The notes: generated by a model not told the origin, from the letters alone. A DNA stretch of 64,000 nt from Pantoea sp. Cy-639 (GCF_011752525.1 NZ_VWXI01000002.1:248001-312000), one strand, 5' to 3'. Numbered from the stretch's first letter, positions 54,258-64,000 are shown. Made by a program: numbers and translations.

Positions 54258-56033
54258 TCACTCGACCTTGGTCTGCTCACGCAGACGGATGTGCAGCTCA
54301 CGCAGAGCCTTGGCGTCGACCATGCCAGGGGCCTGGGTCATGACGCACGCGGCGCTCTGGGTTTTCGGGAAGGCAATCACTTCACGGATCGACTGGGCGC
54401 CGGTCATCAGCATGACCAGGCGATCCAGGCCGAAGGCCAGGCCACCGTGAGGTGGTGCGCCGAACTTCAGGGCATCGAGCAGGAAGCCGAACTTCTCTTC
54501 CTGTTCCGCCGCGTCGATGCCCAGCAGACGGAACACCGCTTGCTGCATTTCTTTACGGTGGATACGGATCGAACCGCCGCCCAGTTCGGTACCGTTCAGA
54601 ACCATGTCGTAGGCACGGGACAGGGCCGTGGCCGGGTTGGCCTCGAGTTCTTCCGGCGTGCACTTCGGCGCGGTGAACGGGTGGTGCAGCGCGGTGAAGC
54701 TGCCGTCTTCGTTCTCTTCGAACATCGGGAAGTCGACGACCCACATCGGCGCCCACTCGCAGGTCAGCAGCTCGAAGTCGTGACCCAGGCGGATACGCAG
54801 CGCGCCCAGGGCTTCGCTGACGACCTTGAACTTGTCGGCACCGAAGAACACGATGTCGCCATCGACGGCGCCCACGCGGTCGAGGATGGTGTTGAGGTTG
54901 GCCTCGGGGATGTTCTTGACGATCGGCGACTGCAGGCCTTCGACGCCCTTGGCGCGCTCGTTGACCTTGATGTAGGCCAGGCCCTTGGCACCGTAGATGC
55001 CGACGAACTTGGTGTACTCGTCGATCTTGCTGCGCGGCATGCTGGCGCCGCCTGGCAGGCGCAGGGCGGTGACGCGGCACTTCGGATCGTTGGCCGGGCC
55101 GGCGAAGACCTTGAAGTCGACATCCTTGAGCTGATCGGCAACGTCGACCAGTTCCAGCGGAATGCGCAGGTCCGGCTTGTCGGAACCGTAGCGGCGCATG
55201 GCCTCTTCGAAGGTCATGTGCGGGAATTCGCCGAATTCCAGGTCCAGCACTTCCTTGAACAGCTTGCGGATCATGCTCTCGGTGAGGCCCATGATCTCGG
55301 CTTCGTCGAGGAAGCTGGTCTCGATGTCGATCTGGGTGAATTCCGGCTGGCGGTCGGCACGCAGGTCTTCGTCACGGAAGCACTTGGCGATCTGGTAGTA
55401 GCGGTCGAAGCCGGCGACCATCAGCAGCTGCTTGAACAGCTGTGGCGACTGCGGCAGGGCGAAGAAGCTGCCAGCGTGGGTGCGGCTCGGCACCAGATAG
55501 TCGCGGGCGCCTTCCGGGGTGGCGCGGGTCAGGATCGGGGTTTCGACGTCAAGGAAGCCGTTTTCGTCGAGGAAGCGACGGATGCTGCTGGTGATACGCG
55601 AGCGCAGGCGCAGCTTGTCGGCCATTTCCGGGCGACGCAGGTCGATGAAGCGGTAGCGCAGGCGGGTTTCTTCGCCCACGTCGGAGTATTCGTTCAGCGG
55701 GAACGGTGGGGTTTCCGCTTCGTTGAGCACATTCAGCTGATAGCCGAGGATCTCGATGGCGCCGGAGGCCATGTTGGCGTTCACCGCGCCGTCCGGACGC
55801 TTGCGCACCTTGCCGGTGATCTGCACGACATACTCGCTGCGCACGCGGTCGGCGGCGGCGAAGGTGTCGGCGCGATCCGGGTCGAACACGACCTGGGCCA
55901 TGCCTTCGCGGTCACGGATGTCGAGGAAGATCACCCCGCCGTGGTCGCGGCGACGATGGACCCAGCCGCAAAGGGTGACTTCCTGGCCGTCCAGGCTCTC
56001 GTTCAGTTGGCCGCAATAATGGCTGCGCATCAT
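54258..56033 (-). CDS. aspS: Aspartate-tRNA ligase
   Basis: AspRS charges tRNA-Asp; in P. aeruginosa it is non-discriminating and also charges tRNA-Asn, and the same may apply here. The 591-residue class II synthetase begins [20 protein letters not shown] with an N-terminal OB-fold ([20 protein letters not shown]). Motif 2 is in [20 protein letters not shown] (about 210-230). The GAD insertion domain covers about 285-420. Motif 3 is [20 protein letters not shown] (about 535-555). A second in-frame Met directly follows the first. The fmdB-like gene lies about 94 bp upstream. Confidence 0.98.
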   Translation of the reverse strand: MMRSHYCGQLNESLDGQEVTLCGWVHRRRDHGGVIFLDIRDREGMAQVVFDPDRADTFAAADRVRSEYVVQITGKVRKRPDGAVNANMASGAIEILGYQLNVLNEAETPPFPLNEYSDVGEETRLRYRFIDLRRPEMADKLRLRSRITSSIRRFLDENGFLDVETPILTRATPEGARDYLVPSRTHAGSFFALPQSPQLFKQLLMVAGFDRYYQIAKCFRDEDLRADRQPEFTQIDIETSFLDEAEIMGLTESMIRKLFKEVLDLEFGEFPHMTFEEAMRRYGSDKPDLRIPLELVDVADQLKDVDFKVFAGPANDPKCRVTALRLPGGASMPRSKIDEYTKFVGIYGAKGLAYIKVNERAKGVEGLQSPIVKNIPEANLNTILDRVGAVDGDIVFFGADKFKVVSEALGALRIRLGHDFELLTCEWAPMWVVDFPMFEENEDGSFTALHHPFTAPKCTPEELEANPATALSRAYDMVLNGTELGGGSIRIHRKEMQQAVFRLLGIDAAEQEEKFGFLLDALKFGAPPHGGLAFGLDRLVMLMTGAQSIREVIAFPKTQSAACVMTQAPGMVDAKALRELHIRLREQTKVE

Positions 56034-56127
56034 GATGGTGGTTTCGCTTCTCGTGATTCGTATGTTCGGTGGAGGTCTTCGCCGCCCAAGGGGCTAATAC
56101 TGCAAGACCCGGTCGGTGCAATTCAAC

Positions 56128-56349
56128 TCAGTCGGCCTTGTCGCCGCCTGCCAGATTCTTCTTGGCCCCGGTCTTGAAGTCGGTCTCGTACCAGCCGTTG
56201 CCGCTCAGGCGGAAGCCGGGGACCGACAACAGCTTCTTCAATGCCGGCGCCTGGCACGCCGGGCAATCGGTCAGCGGCGCGGCGCTGATCTTCTGCAACA
56301 CCTCCATCCGGTGATCGCAGGATCCACATTGATAGTCGTAAAGGGGCAT
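56128..56349 (-). CDS. FmdB-family zinc ribbon protein
   Basis: This 73-residue protein reads MPLYDYQCGSCDHRMEV at its start and TDCPACQAPALKKLLS further on, giving the two CxxC pairs of the FmdB putative regulatory zinc ribbon. The C-terminal GFRLSGNGWYETDFKTGAKK is also typical of the Pseudomonas members. Its role is unknown. It lies just upstream of aspS on the same strand and is probably co-transcribed with it. Confidence 0.9.
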   Translation of the reverse strand: MPLYDYQCGSCDHRMEVLQKISAAPLTDCPACQAPALKKLLSVPGFRLSGNGWYETDFKTGAKKNLAGGDKAD

Positions 56350-56442
56350 GGGTGTCTCTCGTCAACCACATCGCAGGCTGCCCAAGGCAGCAAAGAGCGG
56401 GATTATATATGGTTAAGGAGTGCAGTGCAGCCCGCCTGGCGA

Positions 56443-56781
56443 TCAGTGCGAATCCGGCGCGTCCTGCAGCCAGGCGACGCAGATCACCCGGACCAGCCCG
56501 CTGAAATTGCGCACACCGCCATGGCGCAGGTGCACCTCCCGGTCCACATAGGAGAGCACGCTGCTGACCGAGCAGAGGTTGGCCCGGGCAATGCGCTCCA
56601 GGATTCGCCAGTAGACCGCCTCCAGCCGCAGACAGGTGGCAAAACCGTTGAGCCGCACCGAACGCGAGACCGGTCCGGCCTGGGCCATGTCGAAATCGTT
56701 GCGAAATGGATCGACCCGCGGCCTCCCCGACCATAGCCCCTGCCTCGCGCCTTCATTGGCCTCGCACACCCTGCTTCCCAT
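56443..56781 (-). CDS. Ribbon-helix-helix domain protein
   Basis: The 112-residue protein carries [20 protein letters not shown] (about 39-58) followed by [20 protein letters not shown] and [15 protein letters not shown]. This matches the arrangement I recall for the ribbon-helix-helix family of PF13467 type. It may bind DNA as a dimer. The start at 56781 gives [11 protein letters not shown]; the first ~35 residues are not conserved-looking, so a later start is possible. It stands 94 bp upstream of the FmdB-like gene. Confidence 0.65.
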   Translation of the reverse strand: MGSRVCEANEGARQGLWSGRPRVDPFRNDFDMAQAGPVSRSVRLNGFATCLRLEAVYWRILERIARANLCSVSSVLSYVDREVHLRHGGVRNFSGLVRVICVAWLQDAPDSH

Positions 56782-56899
56782 TGCATCGCTCCATCGTCAC
56801 GGACATACATCCGCCGCGCACACGCACAGCGGCCATGCCTCCAATGAAGCCCGCCCATCTTACTCACGGGCAGTGGCAAAGCCTTCCCCCGAAACAGCA

Positions 56900-56938
56900 G
56901 GGCCCGATGCCAGCCAAGGCATCGGGCCCGGTTTTCAA
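56900..56938 (-). terminator. Terminator after the dps-like gene
   Basis: GGGCCCGATGCC and GGCATCGGGCCC form a 12-bp perfect stem with the loop AGCCAA. On the plus strand GGTTTTC follows; on the minus strand the tail is poor (TGCTGTTTC). Confidence 0.6.
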
Positions 56939-56963
56939 CGGTTTGATGCAGTGCCAGAGGCAA

Positions 56964-57437
56964 TCATTTCCCGTCGAGCAAAACCCGCAGCATCCAGGCC
57001 GTCTTTTCGTGCACCTGCATGCGCTGGGTGAGCAGATCGGCCGTCGGCTCGTCGCTGACCTTGTCCACCGCAGGGAAAATACTGCGCGCAGTACGCACCA
57101 CGGCCTCCTGCCCCTGGACCAACTGCCGGATCATCTCCTCGGCCGGCGGCACGCCCTCCTCCTCCTTGATCGAGGAGTGCCGGGCATAGAAGGCATAGGA
57201 ACCCGGCGCCGGGAAGCCCAGCGCGCGTATGCGCTCGGCAATCGAGTCCACGGCCAGGGCGAGTTCGTTGTACTGCTCCTCGAACATCAGGTGCAGGGTG
57301 CGGAACGACGGACCGGTGACGTTCCAGTGGAAGTTATGGGTTTTCAGATACAGCACGTAGGTATCCGACAACAGGCGGGACAGTCCTTCGACGATGGACT
57401 TGCGATCTTCTTCATTGATACCGATATCGATTGCCAT
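56964..57437 (-). CDS. dps: Dps-family ferritin-like DNA-protection protein
   Basis: Dps proteins form 12-mers that oxidise and store iron and shield DNA during starvation. The 157-residue protein contains [20 protein letters not shown] (about 31-50) and [20 protein letters not shown] (about 53-72). These supply the conserved His, Asp and Glu ferroxidase residues at the dimer interface. Start at 57437 is preceded by AAAGGGGAGCTTC, a strong ribosome binding site. The N-terminal tail is short and acidic, so DNA binding by a Lys-rich tail is not expected. Probably stationary-phase or oxidative-stress regulated, but no promoter is certain. Confidence 0.92.
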   Translation of the reverse strand: MAIDIGINEEDRKSIVEGLSRLLSDTYVLYLKTHNFHWNVTGPSFRTLHLMFEEQYNELALAVDSIAERIRALGFPAPGSYAFYARHSSIKEEEGVPPAEEMIRQLVQGQEAVVRTARSIFPAVDKVSDEPTADLLTQRMQVHEKTAWMLRVLLDGK

Positions 57438-57707
57438 GAAGCTCCCCTTTCCATAAGGCCTGCTTCGAGCAGGCGGGCAGCAGACACTGTACCAAGACCC
57501 CGGGCGCTGCGCATGCGACACAGAGCTGCAATGGCACCATGGTTTGAGAACCCCCCGCCTTTGCTGTTAAATAGGCAGCGTGCCACCCGTGCGGATTGTC
57601 ATTGCCGGGTGCATAGGCTGGCTCGTCACGTTTTTGCGCCTACACCTCACGCGCACCGTGCGACCAGCTCATCCTGTGATCGGCCTTATCAATGTGAGCC
57701 AAACCAA

Positions 57708-58298
57708 ATGTTCAAGATCGTCCATCTGGTGACGGGCGCGGCTGCCTTGCTGCTTTCGCTCATACCCAGCCTCAGAACCGACGCGACACCGTTCCTGCAA
57801 CAACCCGATGCCATCTACCTGGCATTGCTCGGCCTGCTCAACCTGATCCTGGCTCCAGCCCTGCCGCAGTACTACAGAGGCATGCGCCAGCACCTGCAAC
57901 AAGCCACCAGCATCCTGCTGGTCGTGGCGGTGATCCTGCAGACCATCACCCTGCTGGCCCGTCCAGAGCTGGGCAACCTGCCCGCCCTGGCCTGCGCCGC
58001 CCTGGCCGCTGCCCTGCACCTGATCGCCGGCTTCGCCCGCAGCGCACGCCGCGCACGCAACCCGGGCGTATCGCTGGATGCCGGCAAACGGGATACCGGC
58101 ACCGTGAAGTGGTTCAACACGTCCAAAGGGTTCGGCTTCATCTCCCGCGACGCCGGTGACGATATCTTCGTGCACTTTCGCGCCATCCGTGGCGAAGGCC
58201 ACCGGGTACTGGTCGAAGGCCAGCGCGTGGAGTTCTCGGTGATGCACCGCGACAAAGGCCTGCAAGCCGAAGACGTGGTCGCGGTCCCGCGCCGCTGA
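57708..58298 (+). CDS. Membrane-anchored cold-shock domain protein
   Basis: The 196-residue protein joins four hydrophobic helices (about 4-20, 38-52, 62-84 and 90-108; e.g. [20 protein letters not shown]) to a C-terminal cold-shock domain (about 125-196). The latter has the RNA-binding motifs KGFGFI and IFVHF within [18 protein letters not shown]. Cold-shock domains bind single-stranded RNA or DNA; here the domain is tethered to the inner membrane. Such fusions occur in Pseudomonas and relatives, but the role is not established. The ATG at 57708 has a weak ribosome binding site. The gene is divergent from dps. Confidence 0.88.
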   Translation: MFKIVHLVTGAAALLLSLIPSLRTDATPFLQQPDAIYLALLGLLNLILAPALPQYYRGMRQHLQQATSILLVVAVILQTITLLARPELGNLPALACAALAAALHLIAGFARSARRARNPGVSLDAGKRDTGTVKWFNTSKGFGFISRDAGDDIFVHFRAIRGEGHRVLVEGQRVEFSVMHRDKGLQAEDVVAVPRR

Positions 58299-58315
58299 CC
58301 CACCTGCCGCCGCAC

Positions 58316-58534
58316 TCAGTAATGAGGCGGCGGCGCTTCCTCTCCTGCGTCGCCATACTGGCCGACCACCTCTTCGTAACGCTTGATCAGCTCGGCCACC
58401 TGCATCTGCAGGCGCTCGATCACCCGCCCCTGCTCGACGACCACGTCATTGAGCGCCTGCAGCGTGTCATCCTGGAACGCCTGGCGCGTCTCCAGCTCAG
58501 TGATGCGCATTTCCAGCTCCTGCGTCATCCTCAT
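58316..58534 (-). CDS. slyX: SlyX family protein
   Basis: The 72-residue protein is nearly all coiled coil: [20 protein letters not shown] then [20 protein letters not shown], followed by a Pro/His tail (EEAPPPHY) that is typical of SlyX. The function is unknown. Its ATG overlaps the stop of the HIT-family gene by four bases (A-T-G-A), so both are translated together. It converges with the cold-shock-domain gene. Confidence 0.92.
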   Translation of the reverse strand: MRMTQELEMRITELETRQAFQDDTLQALNDVVVEQGRVIERLQMQVAELIKRYEEVVGQYGDAGEEAPPPHY

Positions 58535-58950
58535 GCCTCCTTGAAGCTGTCGCCCAGCAATGCTCGCATTTGCTGGCGAATGCCCTCGACCTGCTCCGGC
58601 GCATAGTCGATGGCCGGAACCTTGCCCCAGACCGGCGCCGGCCAGGCGGCATCGCCATGACGACGAACGATGACATGCATGTGCAGTTGGCTGACGACAT
58701 TGCCCAGGGTGGCGATGTTCATCTTGTCAGCGGCGAACGCATCCTTGAGCGCCTCGGCCAGCGCGGTGCTCTCCGCCCACAGCTGCTGCTGGTCGGCCTC
58801 CTCGAGCTCGAACAGCTCACTGACCTCGGCACGGCGCGGCACCAGGATGAACCACGGGTAGTTGGCGTCCTTGCTCAACAGCAAGCGGCACAGCGGCAAG
58901 TCGCCCAGCACCAGGGAATCCTGCTGCAGGCGCGCATCGAGAGTGAACAC
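58531..58950 (-). CDS. HIT-domain hydrolase
   Basis: The 139-residue protein starts with GTG at 58950, preceded by AAGGAGATTTGCC. It begins [20 protein letters not shown] and has the active-site segment [17 protein letters not shown] (about 92-108), where the H-x-H-x pattern of the histidine-triad family is present with the third position changed. Family members hydrolyse nucleotidyl-phosphoramidates or dinucleoside polyphosphates; the substrate here is unknown. slyX overlaps its end. Confidence 0.9.
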   Translation of the reverse strand: MFTLDARLQQDSLVLGDLPLCRLLLSKDANYPWFILVPRRAEVSELFELEEADQQQLWAESTALAEALKDAFAADKMNIATLGNVVSQLHMHVIVRRHGDAAWPAPVWGKVPAIDYAPEQVEGIRQQMRALLGDSFKEA

Positions 58951-59703
58951 GGCAAATCTCCTTACATTCGAAACGGCCCACCCGTCAGGTCGGCCACAAG
59001 TGCGCAAGGATACCGCGCCTGCCCCGAGACCACACGGGCACATCGACAGACCGGACAGCGGCATAGGGAATGGCGCCCCAGCGCGGTAACACATCGCTAC
59101 TTTTCGCACCATAAAGTGGCGCCGCCTGGCGCCACCACCACACTTCCGTCACATAAAACACGCAAGATCAACAGTTGTCGGTAACACCTTGACTTTGAAG
59201 GCAGCTCCCGCCTGGACCAGACGACTACTACCCAGCACCCTTCGACCAGGCGGCAGCCCGTATTTACGAAGGTTTGCCCTTTCACTCAGGGGGCGTGTGA
59301 AAAATTCATCAAGCGTTCGTGATTTTGAGCATGCTTGTTGCATTCCCTCCACGCCAGGTCGGCACGCCTCCTGCCATGCAGGGGGCACGCGACAAATGAC
59401 CACAGCGGCATCGGTTTCAACCAGGGAGTTTAACCAGGCAGCATGCAGGTTCATGCCGGCATGCGACCCCGGGAACAGCGCTGACGTCATACGCCTCTTT
59501 ATATTGAAAGGCGTGATTTGCGACATGGAGACACCCCAGAGCGACAGGGCCGTAAAGTTACCGAAAGGTTGCTGACGACCATCTCGCCAAGACAAGTCAG
59601 CGTGAGATAGATTTTCGCCGACATAACAAGAAAGAGCTGCCCCATATAACTAGAACACTTGGGCGCGGCGGTACTCTTCCTAAAACCAAAGGAGCAAATC
59701 ACG
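58951..59703. other. 750-bp gap ahead of the OprD-family porin gene
   Basis: No convincing gene is seen. One minus-strand frame (about 59149-59595) and one plus-strand frame overlap each other, and neither has family features or a good start. A perfect 8-bp inverted repeat, GTGGCGCC (59116-59123) and GGCGCCAC (59128-59135), could be an operator or a small hairpin. The DNA is more AT-rich between 59140 and 59190 and from 59570 to 59660, where promoters for the porin gene would be expected. Confidence 0.5.
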
Positions 59704-60996
59704 ATGCGCGTGATGAAGTGGAGCATGATCGCCCTGGCCGTTGCGGCAGGGACCTCGCAGATGGCCTTCGCCTCTTCCCAGGACGACGCCAAGGGATTCA
59801 TTGAAGACAGCAAGCTCGACGTCAAGTTGCGCAACCTGTACTTCAGCCGCGACTACCGCAACAGCGAGCCGGCCAGCTACAAACTACAGAATCGCCGCCA
59901 CGACCAGCGTGAATGGGGCCAGGGCTTCATCGGCACCTTCGAGTCGGGCTTCACCCAGGGCACCGTCGGTGTCGGCGTCGACGCCATCGGCCTGCTCGGC
60001 CTCAAGCTCGACAGCGGCCGCGGCTATTCGGGCACCGGCCTGTTCCCTACCGGCTCCGACTACCGCTCCCAGGATGACTACTCCAAAGGCGGCGCGGCCG
60101 TTAAGTTCCGTATTTCCGATACCGTGCTGAAGGTCGGCGACCAGTTCACCGCACTGCCCGTGCTGGCCACCGACGACAGCCGCCTGCTGCCGGAAACCGT
60201 CCAGGGCGCGCTGCTGACCAGCAACGAGATCAAGGGCCTGACCCTGCACGCCGGTCACTTCACCGCACTGAACGCCCAGGCCGAAACCGAGCACGACAGC
60301 CTGCACCTGAAGCAAGCCGATGTCTTCGGTGGCACCTATGCCTTCACCGACAGCCTGACCACCAGCCTGTACTACTCGAAGGTCGAGGACTACTGGCGCA
60401 AGTACTACGCCAACGTCAACTGGGCGTTGCCGATCTCCGCCAATCAGGGTCTGGTGTTCGACTTCAACATCTATGACACCAAGAGCGACGGCCGTGGCCT
60501 GCAGCGCGCCGAGAAGGACGAGATCACCAAGCTCGACAACCGCGCCTACAGCCTGTCCGGCGCCTATAACATCGGCGCCCACACCTTCACCATCGCCTAC
60601 CAGCGCGTCACCGGCGACGGCGACTACGGCTACGGCGTGGACGGTGGCGGTACCGTGTTCCTGGCCAACTCCATCGCCCGCTCCGACTTCAACGCCGAAG
60701 ACGAGAAGTCCTGGCAGGCACGCTACGACCTGAACTTCGCCGAATACGGCATTCCAGGCCTGACCTTCATGACCCGCTACGTGCGTGGTACCGGCGCCAA
60801 TACCGCCACCACCAACAACGGCACGGAATGGGAACGCGACATCGACGTGAAGTACGTCCTGCAGGAAGGCCCTGCCAAGGACCTGAGCTTCCGCGTCCGC
60901 CAGGCCACCTATCGCTCCAGCGATGGCGTCTACTACGGTTCGGGCTCGCTCGACGAACTGCGCCTGATCGTCGAATACCCGCTGAGCATCCTGTAA
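59704..60996 (+). CDS. OprD-family outer membrane porin
   Basis: The 430-residue porin has a signal peptide (about 1-23, SMIALAVAAGTSQMAFAS), then FIEDSKLDVKLRNLYFSRDY, a hallmark N-terminal strand of OprD-like porins. GFIGTFESGFTQGTVGVGVD and the final strand DELRLIVEYPLSIL follow. These 18-strand channels take up basic amino acids, peptides or carboxylates. The position beside proS matches P. aeruginosa oprD (next to proS), so it may be the orthologue, but substrate is not shown. AAAGGAGCAAATCACG precedes the ATG at 59704. A strong terminator follows. Confidence 0.93.
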   Translation: MRVMKWSMIALAVAAGTSQMAFASSQDDAKGFIEDSKLDVKLRNLYFSRDYRNSEPASYKLQNRRHDQREWGQGFIGTFESGFTQGTVGVGVDAIGLLGLKLDSGRGYSGTGLFPTGSDYRSQDDYSKGGAAVKFRISDTVLKVGDQFTALPVLATDDSRLLPETVQGALLTSNEIKGLTLHAGHFTALNAQAETEHDSLHLKQADVFGGTYAFTDSLTTSLYYSKVEDYWRKYYANVNWALPISANQGLVFDFNIYDTKSDGRGLQRAEKDEITKLDNRAYSLSGAYNIGAHTFTIAYQRVTGDGDYGYGVDGGGTVFLANSIARSDFNAEDEKSWQARYDLNFAEYGIPGLTFMTRYVRGTGANTATTNNGTEWERDIDVKYVLQEGPAKDLSFRVRQATYRSSDGVYYGSGSLDELRLIVEYPLSIL

Positions 60997-61025
60997 GCTC
61001 CGGCCTGCAGCGCTTCACAAACGAG

Positions 61026-61052
61026 AAAGCCCGGCCCAGCGCCGGGCTTTTT
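61026..61052 (+). terminator. Rho-independent terminator after the porin gene
   Basis: AAAGCCCGGC and GCCGGGCTTT pair around CCAGC, followed by TTTTTC. Strong intrinsic terminator between the porin gene and proS. Confidence 0.9.
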
Positions 61053-61154
61053 CATGGCTGACAAGCGCCCCGCCCTGGGGCATCCTGTACGCTTTCGTTT
61101 CGCCCCCGTACAATGCGGGGTCATCCAACATTCAGGCAATCGGCACGGCTCTCC

Positions 61155-62870
61155 ATGCGCACCAGTCAATATTTGCTCGCCACCCAGAAAGAAACCCCTG
61201 CCGACGCAGTGGTCATCAGCCATCAGCTCATGCTGCGCGCCGGCATGATCCGCAAGCTGGCCTCCGGCCTGTACACCTGGCTGCCGATGGGCTTGCGGGT
61301 GATGCGCAAGGTCGAGGCCGTGGTCCGCGAAGAAATGAACGCCGCCGGCGCCCTCGAAGTACTGATGCCGAGCATCCAGCCTGCCGAACTGTGGCAGGAA
61401 TCCGGCCGCTGGGAGCAGTACGGCCCGGAGCTGCTGCGCGTCAAGGACCGCCATGACCGCGAATTCTGCGTCGGCCCGACCCACGAGGAAGTGATCACCG
61501 ATCTCGCGCGCAACGAGCTGTCCAGCTACAAGCAGTTGCCGCTGAACATGTATCAGATCCAGACCAAGTTCCGTGACGAGATCCGTCCGCGCTTCGGCCT
61601 GATGCGCGGCCGCGAATTCATCATGAAGGACGCCTACTCCTTCCATGCCGACCAGGTTTCCCTGCAGGAAACCTACGACCGCATGCACCTGGCGTACAGC
61701 AACATCTTCACCCGCCTGGGCCTGGACTTCCGTCCGGTGCAGGCCGACACCGGCTCCATCGGTGGCAGCTACTCCCACGAATTCCACGTGCTCGCCTCCT
61801 CGGGCGAAGACGACGTGATCTTCAGCGACACCTCCGACTACGCCGCCAACATCGAGAAAGCCGAAGCCATCCCGCGTGAAACCGTGCGCCCGGCTCCGAG
61901 CGAAGAGCTGCGCCTGGTCGATACCCCGGACGCCAAGACCATCGCGCAACTGGTCGAGAACTATGGCCTGGCGATCGAAAAGACCGTCAAGACCCTGATC
62001 GTGCACGGAGCCGAGGAAGGCAAGCTGGTCGCCCTGGTGATTCGTGGCGACCACGAGCTGAACGAAATCAAGGCAGCCAAGCTGGAGCAAGTCGCCGACC
62101 CGCTGGTAATGGCCTCGGACGCCGAACTGCGCGCCGCCATCGGTGCCGGCGCCGGCTCCCTCGGCCCGCTGAACCTGCCGCTGGAGTGCGTCATCGACCG
62201 CTCGGTCGCCCTGATGAGCGACTTCGGCATCGGCGCCAACATCGACGACAAGCACTACTTCGGCGTGAACTGGGAGCGTGACCTGCCGGTTCCCCAGGTT
62301 GCAGACCTGCGCAACGTCGTCGCCGGCGACCCGAGCCCGGATGGCCAGGGCACCCTGGTGATCAAGCGTGGTATCGAGGTCGGCCACATCTTCCAGCTCG
62401 GCACCAAGTACAGCGAGGCACTCAAGTGCCAGGTACTGGGCGAGAACGGCAAGCCGGTGACCCTGGCCATGGGCTGCTACGGTATCGGCGTGTCCCGCGT
62501 GGTCGCCGCTGCCATCGAGCAGAACCACGACGACAAGGGCATCATCTGGAACGACGCCCTGGCACCGTTCCAGATCGCCCTGGTGCCGCTGCGCTACGAA
62601 ACCGACGTGGTACGCGAGGCGACCGACAAGCTGTACGCCGAGCTGACCGCCGCCGGTTACGAAGTGCTGCTGGACGACCGCGACAAGAAGACCAGCCCCG
62701 GCATCAAGTTCGCCGACATGGAGCTGATCGGCATCCCGCACCGCATCGTCGTCAGCGACCGCGGCCTGGCCGAAGGCAACCTGGAATACAAGCACCGCAC
62801 CGAGTCGGACGCCCAGGCGCTGCCGCTCGCTGAAGCGCTGACCTTCCTGCAGGCCCGCATCCGCCGCTGA
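61155..62870 (+). CDS. proS: Proline-tRNA ligase
   Basis: ProRS charges tRNA-Pro. The 571-residue enzyme is of the bacterial type with an editing insert. The N-terminus [20 protein letters not shown] leads to motif 1 ([20 protein letters not shown]), motif 2 [20 protein letters not shown] (about 136-155), the YbaK-like editing domain (about 225-400, e.g. [14 protein letters not shown] and [20 protein letters not shown]), motif 3 [20 protein letters not shown] (about 437-456), and the anticodon-binding domain. Start at 61155 is the usual N-terminus. Confidence 0.98.
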   Translation: MRTSQYLLATQKETPADAVVISHQLMLRAGMIRKLASGLYTWLPMGLRVMRKVEAVVREEMNAAGALEVLMPSIQPAELWQESGRWEQYGPELLRVKDRHDREFCVGPTHEEVITDLARNELSSYKQLPLNMYQIQTKFRDEIRPRFGLMRGREFIMKDAYSFHADQVSLQETYDRMHLAYSNIFTRLGLDFRPVQADTGSIGGSYSHEFHVLASSGEDDVIFSDTSDYAANIEKAEAIPRETVRPAPSEELRLVDTPDAKTIAQLVENYGLAIEKTVKTLIVHGAEEGKLVALVIRGDHELNEIKAAKLEQVADPLVMASDAELRAAIGAGAGSLGPLNLPLECVIDRSVALMSDFGIGANIDDKHYFGVNWERDLPVPQVADLRNVVAGDPSPDGQGTLVIKRGIEVGHIFQLGTKYSEALKCQVLGENGKPVTLAMGCYGIGVSRVVAAAIEQNHDDKGIIWNDALAPFQIALVPLRYETDVVREATDKLYAELTAAGYEVLLDDRDKKTSPGIKFADMELIGIPHRIVVSDRGLAEGNLEYKHRTESDAQALPLAEALTFLQARIRR

Positions 62871-62891
62871 TTAACCCTTGCGCGAGTGATC

Positions 62892-63845
62892 ATGTCCAAG
62901 CGAAGTACCTCTACCCTGGGGGGCGCCGCACTATGCGGCGCCCTGCTCCTCAGCGGCTGCGCCAACCAGATGTCCCAGCGCAGCGATCACGAGGAGCGCG
63001 TCGAGCGCAAGCTGCTCGAGCATAGTCTGCAGATCGATGTCGGCGAGCCGAAGGTAATGGAGCTTCCGCAACGACGCGTGCGCATTCATGAACAAAAGCG
63101 TTTCGAGGTCACCGAATATGAGGTGACCCGCCGCTACGACCGCTACACGCCCTACCAACCCTGGCGGGAGGTCTACGAGATTCCCCTCGGCGCGGTGGCC
63201 GTGGTCGCCGGCATTGGCGCCAATGTGGTCAACGTGTTCACCCTGGGCAACCTGCCGAGCAGCGTGACCCACGACTGGCTCAGCTATGGCCTGGATGGGC
63301 TCAACCCGTTCATGAACACGCAGTCCAACGGACGAGCGCAACAGAACCTGGCCGGGATCAGCGAAGTCGAGAAGAGCAAGCATGAGGAACTGGTCAACCT
63401 GCCGTGGAGCGAGCGTCTGGTCGAGGTCAAGGCTGGCAAGCTGACCCACGAACTGACCACCGATCGCAATGGCATGCTGCGCCTGAACCTGCTGGACAGC
63501 CCATTCTCGGAGCAGAACCTCAACCACATCGGCACCCTGCACCTGCAGGTGGTCGACGAGGAAAACGGGGTGCGCGGCGACGCCAGCCTGCTGGTCAGCG
63601 GCAACCTGCGCGGCAAACTGCTCGAGGCCCACGACCTGATCTTCGACGACCTGGAAGACGACGATGTCGGCCAGTGGGTCCATCGGGTCAAGCGCCTGTC
63701 GGAACTGGGCCTGGAGGAAGAGGCCAGCGAACTGGAGCAAAGCCTGGTCGAGCTGACCCGCAACGATCCAGAGCTGCAACAGGACTTCTTGCGTTCGCTG
63801 ACCAAGGCCACCGGACGCCTGGTCGCCGATCCAGGCGCGCAGTAA
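62892..63845 (+). CDS. Hypothetical lipoprotein downstream of proS
   Basis: The 317-residue protein has a lipoprotein signal (GGAALCGALLLSGCANQMSQ) with the lipidated Cys at about residue 23. The rest is likely periplasmic, with a hydrophobic segment at about 97-115 (GAVAVVAGIGANVVNVFTLG) and acidic C-terminal helices (LEDDDVGQWVHRVKRLSELG). I do not recognise a characterised family. It follows proS by 21 bp and probably shares its transcript. The ATG at 62892 is preferred over a GTG two codons earlier. Confidence 0.85.
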   Translation: MSKRSTSTLGGAALCGALLLSGCANQMSQRSDHEERVERKLLEHSLQIDVGEPKVMELPQRRVRIHEQKRFEVTEYEVTRRYDRYTPYQPWREVYEIPLGAVAVVAGIGANVVNVFTLGNLPSSVTHDWLSYGLDGLNPFMNTQSNGRAQQNLAGISEVEKSKHEELVNLPWSERLVEVKAGKLTHELTTDRNGMLRLNLLDSPFSEQNLNHIGTLHLQVVDEENGVRGDASLLVSGNLRGKLLEAHDLIFDDLEDDDVGQWVHRVKRLSELGLEEEASELEQSLVELTRNDPELQQDFLRSLTKATGRLVADPGAQ

Positions 63846-63852
63846 TACAGAA

Positions 63853-63876
63853 AGGGGCCGCATTGCGGCCCTTCTT
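63853..63876. terminator. Bidirectional terminator between lipoprotein gene and dinB
   Basis: GGGCCGC and GCGGCCC form a stem with the loop ATT, with TTCTTCT following on the plus strand and TTTCTGT on the minus strand. It separates the two convergent genes. Confidence 0.7.
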
Positions 63877-64000
63877 CTATATATCCCCGAACAACTCCAA
63901 CTGCTCGTGCGCCCCACGCAGATCACGCAGCCGCACCCCTACCCCTAGCAGGCGAACCGGCTTGCCCCCTCGGGCGAACGCCTGGCTGAGCAACTGTCGA
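63877..64000 (-). CDS. dinB: DNA polymerase IV, C-terminal part (runs off the window)
   Basis: The minus-strand frame encodes RQLLSQAFARGGKPVRLLGV followed by GVRLRDLRGAHEQLELFGDI and a TAG stop at 63879-63877. The sequence is the little-finger end of DinB, with the terminal QLxLF beta-clamp-binding motif (QLELF). Only the last 40 residues lie in the window. The order proS-lipoprotein-dinB is usual in Pseudomonas. Confidence 0.9.
   Translation of the reverse strand, partial: RQLLSQAFARGGKPVRLLGVGVRLRDLRGAHEQLELFGDI

Noticed and set aside
59149..59595. A 148-codon minus-strand frame and an overlapping plus-strand frame in the gap before the porin gene
   Set aside because: They overlap each other, have no recognisable domain and lack convincing starts. 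Neither composition resembles real genes nearby.

Overview
The window is high-GC gammaproteobacterial DNA and looks like a fluorescent Pseudomonas of the P. putida group. The gene order purC-bamC-dapA / gcvR-bcp, queC-queE-cpoB-pal-tolBARQ-ybgC-ruvBAC-yebC-aspS and oprD-proS-dinB is the familiar Pseudomonas chromosomal backbone. Paired inverted REP elements and a polyamine-type chemoreceptor close to P. putida McpU fit the same assignment. All identifications come from reading the sequence and remembered family knowledge; no database was searched.

Layout. (1) 1-17.3 kb is accessory: two small Pseudomonas-type proteins, a coiled-coil membrane protein, and a very large two-partner-secretion exoprotein (4,892 residues) of the CdiA type, read on the minus strand. 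Its stop codon overlaps the start of a probable immunity gene. A frameshifted, 5'-truncated remnant follows. No tpsB/cdiB transporter gene is next to it. The block sits at the 3' side of a tRNA-Ser(CGA). (2) 17.4-28.2 kb is housekeeping: purC, a metallo-beta-lactamase-fold hydrolase, bamC, dapA, gcvR, bcp, a PerM-family permease, a TusA-like protein, a BepA-like protease, nadA and a ydgA-like gene. (3) 28.6-37.5 kb is transport, sensing and envelope: a PuuP-like amine/amino-acid importer beside a McpU-like chemoreceptor, a CptA-like phosphoethanolamine transferase, and a LysP-like permease followed by an FAD amine oxidoreductase. (4) 37.5-42.8 kb is a class II microcin-type locus: a TolC-like outer membrane protein, a C39-peptidase ABC exporter and a HlyD-like adaptor overlap as one operon, divergent from a 66-codon double-glycine precursor gene. 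(5) 42.8-43.9 kb holds a LysE-family exporter between two 54-bp direct repeats, next to tRNA-Lys(UUU). (6) 44-64 kb is core genome: queuosine synthesis, Tol-Pal, RuvABC, yebC, aspS, a Dps-like protein, a membrane-anchored cold-shock-domain protein, slyX, a HIT hydrolase, an OprD-family porin, proS, a lipoprotein and the 3' end of dinB.

The two most interesting regions are both probable competition systems. The first is the CDI locus with an unrecognised C-terminal toxin and immunity pair. The second is the microcin locus: its precursor has the leader ending V-S-G-G and a 43-residue acidic core, the complete three-part exporter lies alongside, and no immunity gene is visible.
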